Source: Datnioides undecimradiatus (lineage: Eukaryota > Chordata > Actinopteri > Lobotiformes > Datnioididae). Taken from it: a DNA stretch of 64,000 nt. The notes beneath the pieces are model-generated. The model was not told the DNA's origin. It did no database searches and saw only the letters and a program-made list of their open reading frames with translations. This document shows, piece after piece, positions 13,087 to 26,740 of the stretch. A program made the position numbers and the translations under genes. Location: contig WARS01000016.1 in NCBI GenBank assembly GCA_008933995.1, positions 9,627,848-9,691,847 on the forward strand, in the 5' to 3' direction. Each line of letters opens with the position of its first letter. Within the stretch, counting starts at the first letter, position 1.

Positions 13087-13794
13087 AGAGAGAGGAAAAC
13101 AGATTGTGATTGAGAGTCTGTGTTCCACATGAACACCAGTGGCCGCTTAGATATGAAAAACATACAAAGCAGAATTTAAAGGACTATTACAAAATGATTT
13201 TAGCACTTGCTGTTGTACATCACAGGGAACTATGCAGACAATCCTGAAACGTTTATTGAGCTGTGGCATATTTGTAATTTTCTCCATGACTTTGCAAAGC
13301 AAATTTAAAGTGAAAGCTGTGTAGTTTCTACAAAATACTTCCAGGTAGGAAAAGGCAAGTTTAAGCCATTATTGTTTAAAATTCATTCATATTTCCCATT
13401 TAACTTTAATGCTTTCTAGCTGACAGAAGCTTCCTGCTTTCATTTTATTCTTGATATCTGAATGACAGAACACTTGGCATCAAATTGGCAAGTAAAACTT
13501 GTCTGATCTCTCCTAAATGCACACATTAATATGGCATGGTGAATAGGCCTATTTCAAAAACGTTCAAGGCATTGTAATTTTGTCCTAACATTATTCAAAT
13601 TCACAGGCTAAAAGTGAAATCACAGTGAAATTTCCCTTGAATAACATAGCCCTTGTGTGTCATTTTCTGTGTCTCCATGAAGGAGCAGCCTTTCAAGAAG
13701 TCGAACAAATGTGCAGCACTTTTTTCCCATTTAACTCTTTTTCCAATTACTGTACAATTGCAGTACCTGACCAGTAGAAAGCAGTCCTTTTCTC

Positions 13795-13816
13795 CTCTCT
13801 CTCTCTCTCTCTCTCT
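13795..13816. repeat. CT microsatellite, 11 units
   Basis: Perfect CT repeat. Confidence 0.92.
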
Positions 13817-14153
13817 AGTCCTGCTCAAGCCCAGCTGCCCTCTGACTTCCTCAGTGGGACCATGGGAGGCAAAGGGGCAGAGGACTTTTTGGAGGCTGGA
13901 AACATGCCCATCAGGCCCACTTCCTCTTCCCCAACACAGAGAGCTGGGCCAGGGCCAGCACTGCAACATCCAGCCAAAACTACTAATTGCAATTATCTAA
14001 GGGAAGTGCCTCTCCTTTGAGGTTTTTTTTTTGTTTGCTTTTTTTTTTTCAAAAGAGAGGAGGGAAAAACCAAGACAGAAGGTTTGAGACTACACCATGC
14101 AAGGCTAATGCTGATATGGTCAAGGATGTTGGAACAGAATATGCAATTCAAAG

Positions 14154-14236
14154 ATGTGTGTGTGTGTAGGTGTGTGTGTGTGTGTGTGCGTTCATGAGTT
14201 CGTGCATGTGTCTGTGTATCTGTATGTGTGTGTGAG
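14154..14236. repeat. Imperfect TG-rich tract
   Basis: TG runs interrupted by AG, CG and CATG units, followed by a GAGGGAG-type purine stretch to about 14270. Confidence 0.85.
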
Positions 14237-16659
14237 GGAGGGAGAGAGGGAGCAATAGAGAAAGAGAGATCCCTGCTGAATGCCCATTCTTCATTTTAGC
14301 CTCGAACAAAGAACTATCGATTTTGTCCTTTTGCTCTGCCCTGGATAATCACTTCAATTCTAATTTGATGAAGGTTTCCTCTGCAGTTGGAGAGATGGGC
14401 ATTCTCATGTATGCTATCTAAATCACCTAAATGGAGCTGAGTAACTGAAAATAGATCTGATAGTGTCATTTTTCCCCATTTTTAGGCAAGGGGCTGTTAC
14501 TGAGAACCTCAAATCTATTGCCAGGAAGCACAGAGGACGGTAATACATTAAATAACATCTTAACAGCCTCTTTTTATTGCTGTTTAGCACTGTCTGCGTA
14601 CAATGCACATATTCAGTTTATCTCCATGAATCTTCTCTTTGTTGTACCTCTGCATTATTTCTTGTGTAAAGCCTAAAACTTTTGAAATATTACTTTTTTT
14701 TATGTTTGATCGTTCTGGATGGAGTGAACATTTGAGTGGCCGTGCCAAAGAGCAGGAAAGCTGAGCCTCTGAAGACTCTCCTTGCTTCACTCAGGACGGT
14801 CAGTGACCCCCTAAACTGTGCCATTTCTACAGCCACTTCAAACTGCTACACCACACAAATCTCCCTTCCAGTTATGAACTCTCAAGAACAACTTATAGAG
14901 CCGCTGTCAGCCATGGTGCTGGGCACAACAGCTTCACTCAAGGAAGAAGCAGGAGGTGGACTGCAAAAACAGGAATGGCTCTGCAAGAAGTGATCAGTGG
15001 GGTTGACATTGTAAGCTATCTGATGTATGAAGTAAGCACTTTGTTCTATTAAAAGTCTGTGATCTGGATGTTTGCTTGTTGCAGGAATAGTGATGGGGAA
15101 GGCTTTAATGACATGGGCTAAAGGGTTACGTTAAATCCTTTTCAAGTGCAAAACACAACCAAAAAGATCTCCAACTACTCTTTTTCGGCCTTTCTTCCCT
15201 ACCAACATGGACTCGAACACACTGTAAATAAATCAGGCTGTCACCATAGATGGAGCACAACACGTAACAGGGGGATACAGTATGCAGACTGTGAAACAAT
15301 TACAGGCTTGCCCTCACAGGAGTACTTCTATTTGTTTTAGTCATGAGCTGTCAGCCCCCAGCTGTGACGCCTATATGTACTATGTATTGACCGGGTTTGA
15401 CACAAATGGGTTAAGGTGCATGACATTATGTGACGCCAAGTGTCAAGAGCGTGTGAAGTTGAAGTCTATGGGGGATATCAAGGAGCACAAGTAGATGACC
15501 TTCTGCGACGGACTATAAATCGTTTGAAAATCAATCCCTATTAAGAAGTGAAGTGCGTATAGCCTCAGGAAAAATGCCCTCCGGGCTCTTAACAACATCA
15601 AAAGACATGCCAGACCTTACAGCATATTAAACAAGAAAAGTGTGAAATAACAAAAACAAAGGTGAAAGATTTGCGAGCATGTTCGCCATCATAATGGCTG
15701 TAATGTCTATTCACCACTTGGATCTTGTTCAGATGAAGGCAGTTCTTCAGTGGGTGACATTAAAACCCATATAAATGTAAAAAAAACCAAAAGACATTTT
15801 GAGCGGCATTAGTGTGTTCCCGTGTAAGTGTTTCATAGGAAGTGACAAACAGGGAACACTATTTTAATCAAACTCCATTTGTACAATATTTAATACTTAA
15901 TCCTGCAAATTAAAATGGAAAACTGTTAATCAAACAGTCTGTTCTTTTTTGTATGGTGAGGATACAACATCATCTGAAATTTAGGAATGGCTTTGTGAGT
16001 CATTTTGATTACAGATTGCTGTTTAATTGCTCCCTCTGCTACCTTTTTTTCATCCTCTCACCCGCCCTCGCCTGAGAGACAAAGTGGACCTAAATTGCGA
16101 GTGACTCTAATGCACTTAGGAGTTCTCCCTACACTTCCTAACTCCAAATGGAAATGAGTTTAAGTCACTGTTTACTAAGTGACAGGTCCACTAATATGTG
16201 GCTGACTGGGATACAATCCTACACTCCTCCCCACACTCTCCCACAGACCCCTGGTTCATCAACTCCATGCATACAGATGCAGTCACTACCACAAATTCAA
16301 GCACACACACAAACACACACAGTCAGAGAGGATCTTACATGATTTGTAATACCCAAATCTTTGAAATAAAAGCAGCTGATTTATAATAAAACAGTCCAGT
16401 GATCACCCCCTAGACTAACAACTCCTGCAGGAGAAGAATGTCCCTTGCATTAGATCAAGAGGATTTAAAATATGGTGGGTGTTCAGAACATTGTTGTCTC
16501 TGAAAGTATAATGACTGCATATGAAACATGTGACAGAACGAGAGTTACCTCCTGTATGCCTCTGCCAACCAGTCCAGTTGCAGTTTACATTTGCTCTTGT
16601 TCAGCTGTATTTTAACCGTATGAGGGTCCTTTCAGTGAAAGGAACAAAAAGCTTCTGTG

Positions 16660-16700
16660 TCTGTGTTCACATGCCCGACCAATAAAGCTGATTCTGATAG
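16660..16700 (+). repeat. Possible LINE/SINE 3' tail
   Basis: ACCAATAAAGCTGATTCTGA followed by TAG resembles the AATAAAGCTGATTCTGATTCTGA ends of many fish retroposons, which finish in short TTCTGA repeats. Only about one repeat unit is left and the upstream body is not recognised. Confidence 0.4.
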
Positions 16701-16889
16701 ATTACAAAGTTGAATCCTTGACAGTAGACAGTGCTTCAAATACGAATGTTGCAGCAAATAATCTACACAGATCTCCACACACACCCTCAGCCTGGCAGCG
16801 CAGAATATCTCTACACTCAACACAGTTTAAAGGTGAGCAGCCAAGATTAGTGTCACCAATTCAGTTTCTGAGAAGATGTAAGATTTGAT

Positions 16890-17213
16890 CACTATGCCTC
16901 CTTGTGTTCATTGAGTTATGGCTTTGAAAAGTGGCTCCAAAAGTGTTTTTGCAGAACATTATGAGGTCACAGTGAAGGTGACCTCTGACCTTTTGGATAT
17001 TAAATGTCAACACCTCATCCATTTATCATGTGAGATATTTGTGTGAAATGTCATAATTAATGTGTGAATTATTGACATTTATAGCCAAAAACGTGTTTTT
17101 GAGGTCATAGAGAAATGAATGTGCTAGAGTTGGAAGAAATTGCCTCAAGACGTTCCTGAGATACAGAGTTCACAAGAATGAGGTGGGCAGATGGACAGCC
17201 TGAAAACATAATC
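16890..17213 (+). repeat. Old fish interspersed repeat, class unassigned
   Basis: The sequence follows a pattern common in fish genomes: GAGTTATGGC near the start, then GAGGTCACAGTGAAGGTGAC and CTCTGACCTTTTGGAT. Later come GAAATTGCCTCAAGACGTTC and CTGAGATACAGAGTTCACAA, and it ends in GATGGACAGCCTGAAAACAT. I recognise the GTTCACGAGAATGGGACGGACGGACAACCCGAAAACATAATG type of tail from memory but cannot assign the transposon class. The copy is diverged and has no clear target duplication. Confidence 0.6.
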
Positions 17214-17920
17214 AGAAAAAAATTAAAGCTGTTTTTTTCCCCTTTGTAGCCAGTGTTTTCTTTCTGCGTTGCTAAACCTCAAGTGGCCAAGGTGTTTGAA
17301 AAAAAAATCAGGTTAAGACATCCACAAAGGCCCTTGATGGCAACAAGGAAGTTCACTGACCCAATTTCATACGGTCAATGAATTCTTAACAAAGCTGCTT
17401 CTAGGTCAGCTCCAGCAAATGTACATATCCCTTTGACCAAACCGCTACAATAGGAACATGTACAGGTGCATGTGTGATGGAGGTCAGGATGTACACAGAG
17501 GTTAGGGCGGAAGTGAGGAGGAAACAAGACAATACACTCTGAAAAAGCCTAATCATAGCATATGCCTTCACTTTCTTTACCTCTATGGTAATTACTCCAT
17601 AATGTGTTTAATGCTACTCTTCAGTGTGCTGGATAATTAAGCCTGCCTTTTAGCAGCTTTGCTTTTAACAGACTGCGGCTGTGTTCACTTCCTGTCCTCC
17701 TGATCACATAGACAAGCATCAAGACTTACTGTAGGTCTTGCATTTTTATCTTCGTCCTTTCATTTCATGGTTAACTCACCAGCACGCATCAGAAGTTGAT
17801 AGATCAAGTAAAAAATCATCAAAAAATGAAGCATTTTGAAATTCTCTTTAACTTTACTTTGTGGGGGAAAAAGGCTCCTACAAAACAAACCAAAATTTAG
17901 ACTGGAATTAAAATCTAATC

Positions 17921-17935
17921 AAAAAAAAAAAAAAA
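17921..17935. repeat. A15 run
   Basis: Homopolymer followed by A-rich sequence to about 17952. It could be a retroposon tail, but no body was recognised. Confidence 0.8.
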
Positions 17936-19145
17936 GAAAGACAAACAAAAACTACAGTGTTGTGCCCTGAACAGAGCTGGGATTTGAAAACCTTATTGCC
18001 CTGTATAACTTCACATCCCAAGCTTACAGAATTTTCAGAGCTCCAAATTTCAAATATGAGAAAAATGAAGAGAAGAAGAATATTCACTGTTGAAGTGGCA
18101 GAAAGGGAATGGAGTCTTCAGTTTTGATTAGCGTAACATTATTTCCTTTTTATGATTGGCAATTTATTTTTTGCAGTTTTGACTGTTTCTTATCTGTGGT
18201 TGCTTTTTACACACAACAGAAGCTGCCTCATAACATCATTCCTGATATTTTAGATAACAATTCATTTGAATGTAGTGTCCCTTGACTGCTCTTAGCTGAT
18301 TATCATTAGCTGAGTATAAAGAAAGAATATACAATATTAACACAGATATAATATGGGGGTGAAAACCTTTTCGATTTTACCAAGAAATCCAAATTGCTAC
18401 ACAGCAGTTTTCTTTTTTCTTTTCTTTTGTTTTTCTCCATTTGAGTCAATATGATTTTGAATGGAAGCCGTGATCGAACTCCACAAAAAAGCAGAATAGC
18501 CTTCACAATCACATCATGGTCTCCGTGACAACCATGACTGAGCTTGCATGAAAAGCTTGACAGAGTGTGATTTACAGTGGTCGTTTCTCTGGAGCCGCAG
18601 CTGAGGATTGGGTATGCCTGCTAATACCATGGCTGGCTTCTCGATAAATATGATAATTTGCTGCAGGGTGCTGGTGAGGTGAAGCAGCACTGCTGGCAGG
18701 GAGAGGTTAGAGTCGTACATGAGACAACAGCGCGGGCGGCTGACTACACAGTTCAGACAGGCACAGACACGTACACATGGCCACAGATACATACACACAC
18801 CACTGGAAAAGAGAGCAGAGGCACCTGATGTAATACAAAAGAAGATGCTAGAAATCTGTTTGCAGCAGTCTGTGCTTTGCTCCTTCACCCCTTTTCTAGT
18901 GCTAAATGTCAAGGACCAGCGGCTCCTTTCAGTGACCACATCCACAGAAGCTTCAAAACGTGATTTATTTACATTGAAATTTGAATGCCTAAATGAAGCA
19001 GGCCATAGGAAGAGAGGATGGGCACCTAGAGAATAATATCCACAATATAAAATTTTATTGAGCTCAACAAGGGACACAGAGAGGTAATTGAAAGCAATAT
19101 AAACAAATCATAAAGTTAGCTGGACAGAACTGACTTGGGACAGGG

Positions 19146-19152
<7 letters not shown>

Positions 19153-19186
<34 letters not shown>
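19153..19186. repeat. TG microsatellite, 17 units
   Basis: Perfect TG repeat preceded by a short TA run. Confidence 0.93.
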
Positions 19187-19188
<2 letters not shown>

Positions 19189-22100
19189 TGTCTATACATG
19201 TGCTAGATGAGCGTCTTACAACTTCAATTTAAAGTCCTAGATATTGGATAATCTCGTTCATGCTGCAGTGAATGACGGGGCACTAAAAACAGAAGGGAGC
19301 GGGAAACAAACGGCTGACTCACTTCCCCTCAGAGGGCAACCAGTGTTCACACTTCCTATTGGACCCGGTGTCTTGCAGCTTCGCTCTGCTCCAGTTTTGA
19401 GGAGCAAAAGACAGGCTAGACTGATTTCTCTTCGTTTTGCTACGAGCACTCAGTCGTACAGAGGATGTTGGTACCACCTATACAGTCAAAAAGTTGTGTC
19501 ACCCAGGTAGGTAGTACAGCAGTTTGTTCATCTTACAACATCTTTTGCCTTTTGCTCAAGCTGGTACTGTAGCCACAGGGGCCAGACTGTCTCTCTCCCA
19601 GTTTCTCTCCATTCTTCTTTTCCTGAAAAAAAAAAAAACACCAACAAAAAACAAAAAGCAGCTAGGGCTGTTTCAACTGAGGTATTGATTTCTCTTTGCT
19701 TTCCCTCTCTCCCTCCCACCCTCCTTTTCTAAGAGTGCTAGCCAAGCAGTCGGGCTTGGCACCAAAACATAATTATGAAAATGGACCTCTGGGTTGTTTC
19801 TTTTAATCTATCTGTACATTCCACAGTCCCTCTGCAACAGAAGCTATTTAAAAACTCTTTCAGGGGAATTGAAATGTTTAACCCACTGTACTGTAAAGAA
19901 TGGTATACTTATTGGTGGCATGACATCAGTTGCTGTCTAAATCAGGTGTGTAAAAGAGGCGTCACTATTTTTAGCTAAAATTAACAGGATATGCCTACAC
20001 ATTTGGGGCTCACGTTGTGTGCTGGAAGACGTTTAACTACCAAGGCAGAGCGAGATCTGAGTGCTCGATAGTTTCTGTCAAACGCTGGCATCAATTTGCA
20101 CTGTGTGGCACCCATGACAAAGTGCCGGGAGTCAGACAGCGATTTCTGTTCCCTCCCTAACTTACAGTTCAATGGCCAGTGAAACCAAAATGACACAGCC
20201 AAAATCAGGCCCATTTTCAAAGACATTAAACTCTGCAGCACGACATGAGATAGAGTAGCTGCAGTATCAAAACTGCTTCCTTGGTAAAGGTGTTATGTTG
20301 CAGTGCAAAATGCCATAAGGTAAACTGTATATTAGATATATCTGGGCTGTCTTCTTATACTGGTTAAGTATAGGAATGGCTTTATTGAGAACAGGTTATG
20401 GGGCAAGATTTTCCTTGGTAAGGTCTTACCAGGTGTTAATGAGCACTGTCAGCATTCATACAGGACTAGATCCGCAGTTGATCCAAAGGATCTATAACAC
20501 CATATTCCAATCTCTGACAAAATGTGAACACGGCAAGACCTTGACATTTCTCCACATCACATCCCTCTGCCTCCTCACATCTGTCTAAGGCACAAGAAAA
20601 GCATGATTAGTCCTGTTGGATAATAGATGCACGCAGTAGGAAAGGTCAGCGGTTGTCAGCCCTTAATGCCTCAACCTTTAAATTGGGGGATGGGCAAAGA
20701 GAGATGAAATTAAAAAAATGAGCAGCAGGGATAGGAGCTGGTGGCGCTGATGATTTATAAGAATCATTAATTACTCATTCCATGTAATACGCATGTAAAG
20801 CATGGTGTAGAAATGTAAATAACACAGCTTAGGGGCCTGAAAAACTCAGCTTTACATCTTTCTATCTGCTTACAAAACACGTCCTCAGTGAATGTGCAAA
20901 CCAGAAACTCACACACGGAACCAGAAATAAAAGAGCTGATGTAATTTTTTTTTAATAAGCATCACATAATTCTGCACCTATCTTTTTTGTTTGTATTAAA
21001 GCCAAGATTTCTACATTTACATCCTGTCAAACACAAACAAAAAAAAACAAACAACAAAGAAACATGAGTCACTCTGAGAGCACAGACGCATCAGATGGAC
21101 TGATCTGATCTATCTGGTCTTATTTGTGTCTGAGGGAGTCTAAATGTACTGCTGGAAATGTCACATTGATTCCTGTGCTTTTACATTAATGCCCGTGTGA
21201 TTTTCTCTCAGGTGAAAACAGGGAAGTGTGAAGACACGAAAGGCCATCGTGGCACAGACTGTGAACAGAATTAACAACAATTAAAATAGTCTCCTATCCT
21301 AGTGGCCATTTTTCCTCGCCCTTCTTGGAATATTATTCCTAGTTGGCTTTTCATAAATAACACCTCATGTATAACGCAGCGTGCACCTAAGCTCTTGCTG
21401 ATATTTGAGCAGTTTTATAAGTATAATTTTTGTGGTGATATACAGTACACTGCAGTACACTGTGTAGTTTGCGTAGCTACTTTTCTGCACGGTGATAAAG
21501 ACGTGAGGTGATAAAACAGTGATGAAACAGAGAGCACATAAGAAAAAGTGATAAAAAGGAGATCTAGAAACTTTTTCTATGAGCCATTTTGTCTCCAGAT
21601 AATTTCCTCTCCTGTCACTTCATACAGCGGTATTCTGGTCACATTTGGATGAAAAAAATCTTTGTGAGCATTTCATTTTCCACTTTAATGCCTTTATGAA
21701 GACAAACATTTTGCACTGGGAGTGTTAGTGGCATTGCACATCCATCTGTGATTGATGTCAGTTTTACAAAAAGCTGTTAACGCGTTTCAAATTGCAACGG
21801 TAATGTCTTGGCACACTTTTTTGGCACAGGACATTCACCAAAATAATAAATGAATTACAGCAAATCTAAGGACTCGGTGACCAGACAATATCAAATTTGC
21901 AATCACCACCAAGCCTTTGATGCAATGGCTTTAGCTAATTACTTCATTAAGGAGCAGACCTAACTTTTGCCCTAGGTTGCCAATTAATGTGAACCATGGA
22001 AGCTCCCACAGCGCCCCCTCCTTCCTGGAACCAAATGTGTTATAGGTGCTTTTCCTACGTAGCAATGATAAAGTATAAATTTGCCATCCAATTAATTTAG

Positions 22101-24841
22101 GATTGGTGTAATTAAGCTTTGGGAGCTAAACACTGCCACACCTATTGCTCCTTAGGGAGCAGTGTACAGACATTTCCACAGTAAATAATGCTCTGCCGCC
22201 TCACTTTCCACCTTGAAAAGGCTCTTTCACATAAAGGACTCATTAAAACACGTTGCTGTCATCAACCACTTTTAGGAAACGGTTGCCTTAATGTTGCCTT
22301 ATGACCAGCTGGGGTCCAGCCTGTAGCATTTAAGGTTATTTCCACAGTATAACAGACGGCAGGTTGTGAGAGTCACCATGAGGGCATATTCACAGCTGCC
22401 ATCCCAGGGGTGTTGTTGCTGCACTGTGTAATGGGATATTTGTCTTAAAATCAGGCTGTCTGTTTTGGCTTCATAGATAAGCCCAAGTTAGGTTTATAGT
22501 TACGGATCCTGATCATACTTACAGTCTCAAAGGCTCCACAATGACCTGTTATTAACCAATAAAAACACTCATGTAAAAGTGAATACCAGCTTTTTTTCTC
22601 AATTGCAAATTGCTGACTTGTCTTTCCGGCAGTAAGAAAACGTGTGTTTTTCTCCTGCTGCACAGATCGAAGTCAGATGACCCATCCTGACATGGTTCAA
22701 TTTTCTAAACACTACTGGTCTGTCAATACACTGACACCCTATAAAGAGGTGACTAAATATACTGTGTATGAGTAAAGGTTAAGTTCTCATATCAGTGATC
22801 AACCTCACCCAAGCTACATCTTCAACGCCCCAATGGAGACAGGCAGACAGACATAAGCATAAGAGAAGAGATCTAATGCAGAACAAAATAAATATCGAAA
22901 GTTACTTATGACAATCGTGGTGACTTGTGAGACTTCAAGGTAAGGGATATCGTTCTACTCTTGACATAATGAATAATTAATTTCCATCAGTGTTAGCACT
23001 TTCTTATTTCCTCTGTGGCAAAACAAGAACAATTTCAATTTCAACATCACAGTTCTCTTAAGAGTTTTCTGTTTGCCTCTGCCATATACACAACATTCAT
23101 AAAGACATCAACAATGAACCACACACTATGCTGTTTCTCCAGACAAACCAAGGAATTGCAACAAAATGTAAAAACCATTGGTATTGGTTTGGCATTGTCA
23201 TTTGTAAATATGATGACAACTTGTACATGTGTACATGCTCATTATAAAGTAAACTACTGAGTTTCTATTATAAAAGAACAAAAATCAAGGTTATGAGTGG
23301 CAGAACTGATGATGCTCAGTCACTTACAGTGCTTGACCCAGACACAACAACCTCATTCCCAGCACGAATTACTGCTACGTTGTTAACCACATTTAAAATG
23401 CAGTCACTTTAAACATGTATAAGCAGTACAGTGGCCTGGCATTGTATCACTTGGAAGTGCCAGGCACCCAGGCAGATAATCATATCATTTCACTGGTTCA
23501 GTGAATGGATTGGGAAAACATATGCCCTTGTTTGCCAACCTGGGGGTGAGTAGTTGAGTATGTTTTAGCTGTGTGACTGGAGAAATACACTTCGGTGTCA
23601 CACAGTATGTTGGGCGAAAAAACCCTAAAAGGATATAGCAACTAACATTTTTCAACTTAGATGTGTTGCTTGTGCTAAATTACTCATCAGAGCTGGGAGT
23701 AAATCTTCTGCCAAAAACCTTTGCCACACAGATGAAACAGAGTTTCAGGGTAATTGGCTGGAAATGGTAAAGCAAAGAATTTCTGGATTATTTGCCATGG
23801 TAACAGTTGTCTCTTCTCTTCAGCTAACACTGTTGTGCAACTTTAGTCTCCTCATGTTTTCTCTTTATTGCTGCCCTCTTGCCAGAATTAATTCACTGGA
23901 GCAAGAACTGAATTCTAAACTGAATGAAGTGTGTTGAGATGAATTTATATGCTGTGGGCAAAGCAGTGAAGTTGTGCTTTAAGAGCATTTGTGTAGCACT
24001 TCATTTGACATCACAGTAATTACAAAGAACTTACTACTTACTGAATGGTTAATGACCGTACAAAAGACAATTACATGTCGTTTACAGCAGGGAATATTGT
24101 AATAACAAAGGTAATGTAATCATAAAGTAGTTTTACAAAAATGCAAGGTTCATTTTGCAACATTCAGTAATATGTGGAGGAACCATTTACAAGCAGCTAT
24201 ATGTAATTAGTACTAGCCCCCAAAACTAATTATCTGAGTAAGTCTGGGAAACATATAAATAAGTAGTAATATGTACAGTGACATAATCATATGTATATGA
24301 AACAGAATTTTAAAATCTTATAAATGCAACACAGTGTTTCTATTTGCTGGAACAAATTAATGGGGATTTTGGGTCTGGGAGCCTCACAGTGACCATGTCA
24401 GAGACCTGAGGATCCCAAGAGTCTACAATGAGAACATCAACATGGTTATACGAGATCAGCAGGAGGTGTGAGCAGAGGTGGTGGGGGGGAGGTGGGTACA
24501 AATTGCCAAATCATCCTCCATTTGAGGCAGAGCCACATCCTCCCCCTTCATTTTCTCCTCTCCCCACCCCACCAAAAGTAAAGCTCCCCTCTGGAGAGAG
24601 AACGGATGGCTCCTTCTGCTCCATTAATCTAATGACAATGCCCCGTGACTAAGACCAGCTTAGCAGGCATTGCTCATCCCCATTGGCTCCTCTTTCACTT
24701 AGCATGCCATCTATGCATGAATGCAACAGGGGCAATGACAGCAAAAGGAGGAGGAGAAAGAAAATAAAGAGAGATGGAGTTGCTGCAAACAATGGGCAGA
24801 TTATATTGCACTGGTGTCCATGGTTACCGAAGGATGTCTCT

Positions 24842-24860
24842 CACACACACACACACACAC
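24842..24860. repeat. CA microsatellite, about 9 units
   Basis: Perfect CA repeat of 19 bp. Confidence 0.9.
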
Positions 24861-26012
24861 TGATAAAGGGTTTGATGAACTGTATTTAGAAAACTGTCAA
24901 AATTGTGAAAAGTCACTGGATTTGCTAACGTACATCTGTGACTATCAGTGTACTGGGATAAGTAACAATGCAGGATCCTGTGAGAGAGAAAAGGAGAACA
25001 GCATTCCCATAACAAATGAACTGAAACAGATGCATGAAATAGCATGAAAAAGAAATAAATAAGTAAGTGAACAAATCAACACATAAATAAATGAAATATG
25101 AAAGTGCCACCATTCATAAGTTCCAGATTTTTTACGATGTCTACGAAACCAATGTGCACCAGTTCAGGAATGTAACAGTGTCCAAGAGCCATTCCTAATG
25201 TAACACCGCAAGGAATCTGACTGCTTGACGACTTGCAACAGGTGATAATCTTATCTTTCTCTAGACCAATTAGCTCTTTCACTGTGTACAGAAGAAAGCC
25301 ATTCCAGCACAAATCTTCTCTTGGCCACTATTGTAACCACTCTACATTACAAGGTGAATGGGAGAATTTTCCTAGTTATTACTTTTTCATACAGAATGAA
25401 TGCACACAACTACAATCTAGTTTTGCATCAGCACGATAGCATTTAATAGGTACAGTCTACACAGACAACAAGTTACTAGGTACTTGGGACACATCTGCAG
25501 CACAGCTATGGTACTGACTCAAGTTTAACTTAGGCTTTAGGTGACTATGATGTGCTTTTAGATCAGCCCTGTGGAGTAGGTAGTAGAAACATCCCCTTCC
25601 ATCTGACGCCTCTGGGAATGTCACTGCTCTGTGGTGTATGTGTTGCTTGCTGATGTCCGCAGGAGCACAGGCTTTGTGTATGTTAGCCAAGTGTCTCATA
25701 GGAGAGATGTCTGCTTCAGCCTAACCTCCAGGGAAATAGCGACCAGAAGTTGGCTGTCAAATAGCAGAGCTGCTGGCCCAGAATAGCATGGGGTCAGTGT
25801 GGAAAAATAGGCCTCCCACACAACAAGAGCAGACAGGGCTTCTTAACTAAATGTGTGACACTCTGAGTCAAGCTAACTGCCAAATATTCTTACCCACATT
25901 AAGAGTTGGTCTAACAAATCTGTTTGGGTGTGACATCGCGACATAAACTCATGCGAGCCCATGGCGATGAATGAAGTTATCAATGACAGGAAGCAGTTCT
26001 TTCACACCCTGA

Positions 26013-26085
26013 GGTCAAGGCGATTCAACTTTATTTGTATTACCCTAATTAAGTGCGACAAAAGCTTCACAAGGCTTACATTATA
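26013..26085. repeat. Possible short repeat relic
   Basis: AAGGCGATTCAACTTTATTT followed by GTATTACC is close to the fish repeat start AAGGCAAGGCAACTTTATTTGTATAGCAC. The downstream part is too diverged for a firm call. Confidence 0.3.
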
Positions 26086-26680
26086 AAATGTGTAATGAAA
26101 ATGACACCTTGCACCCTTCTGAAAGGCTAAAAAAAATTAAGAAAGAATGAGGGAAAAGCTGATGCGACCAAGCCTTTATTTTACTGATCAGTTGGAATAA
26201 AATGAATATTTTGACAGGAACAGCTTGTCACACTATCAAATTAAAAAGACAGTGTACAGCTTATTTGATGAAGTTGATGTAATGGTACAATTGTTGCAAT
26301 TTTGGATCTGATCCATATTAGGGATAGCCTACTAATGTTTTTTATTGTCACTCTCCAATGAGCAATCGTCCATGAGCCAAAATGGTCAATACACTGCAAT
26401 ATTGATCACTTTTTCCTTCGTTATTGCAGCTGATATAAAAGTATTATAGATTCAGTCATTGATTTTACTGGAATTTAGGAAACACATATTTATACTAAAT
26501 ATTAGCTGATTTGTATTGTAATTAACTGCTCCAAATGTCAGCCAAATAGTTGTAATATAATGTAAGAGTGTATCTGATTGTCCATGTGAGTTTAAGATGC
26601 TTACTATTTCACTACAATACTATCTAAAAAAGCAAAACATGTCCCCAGAAAGGATGATACAAATTTAATATATAAAGACA

Positions 26681-26682
<2 letters not shown>

Positions 26683-26730
<48 letters not shown>

Positions 26731-26740
26731 GCGTGTGTGC
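26683..26740. repeat. GT microsatellite with GC interruptions
   Basis: Pure GT for about 43 bp, then GCGT units to the end. Confidence 0.92.

Noticed and set aside
18514..19077. Longest open frame in the window (187 codons, minus strand).
   Set aside because: No recognisable domain, no clear splice or promoter context, low-complexity Cys/Val-rich part over a CA/TG-like stretch, and it sits within a ctnna2 intron. Length is compatible with chance in 64 kb.
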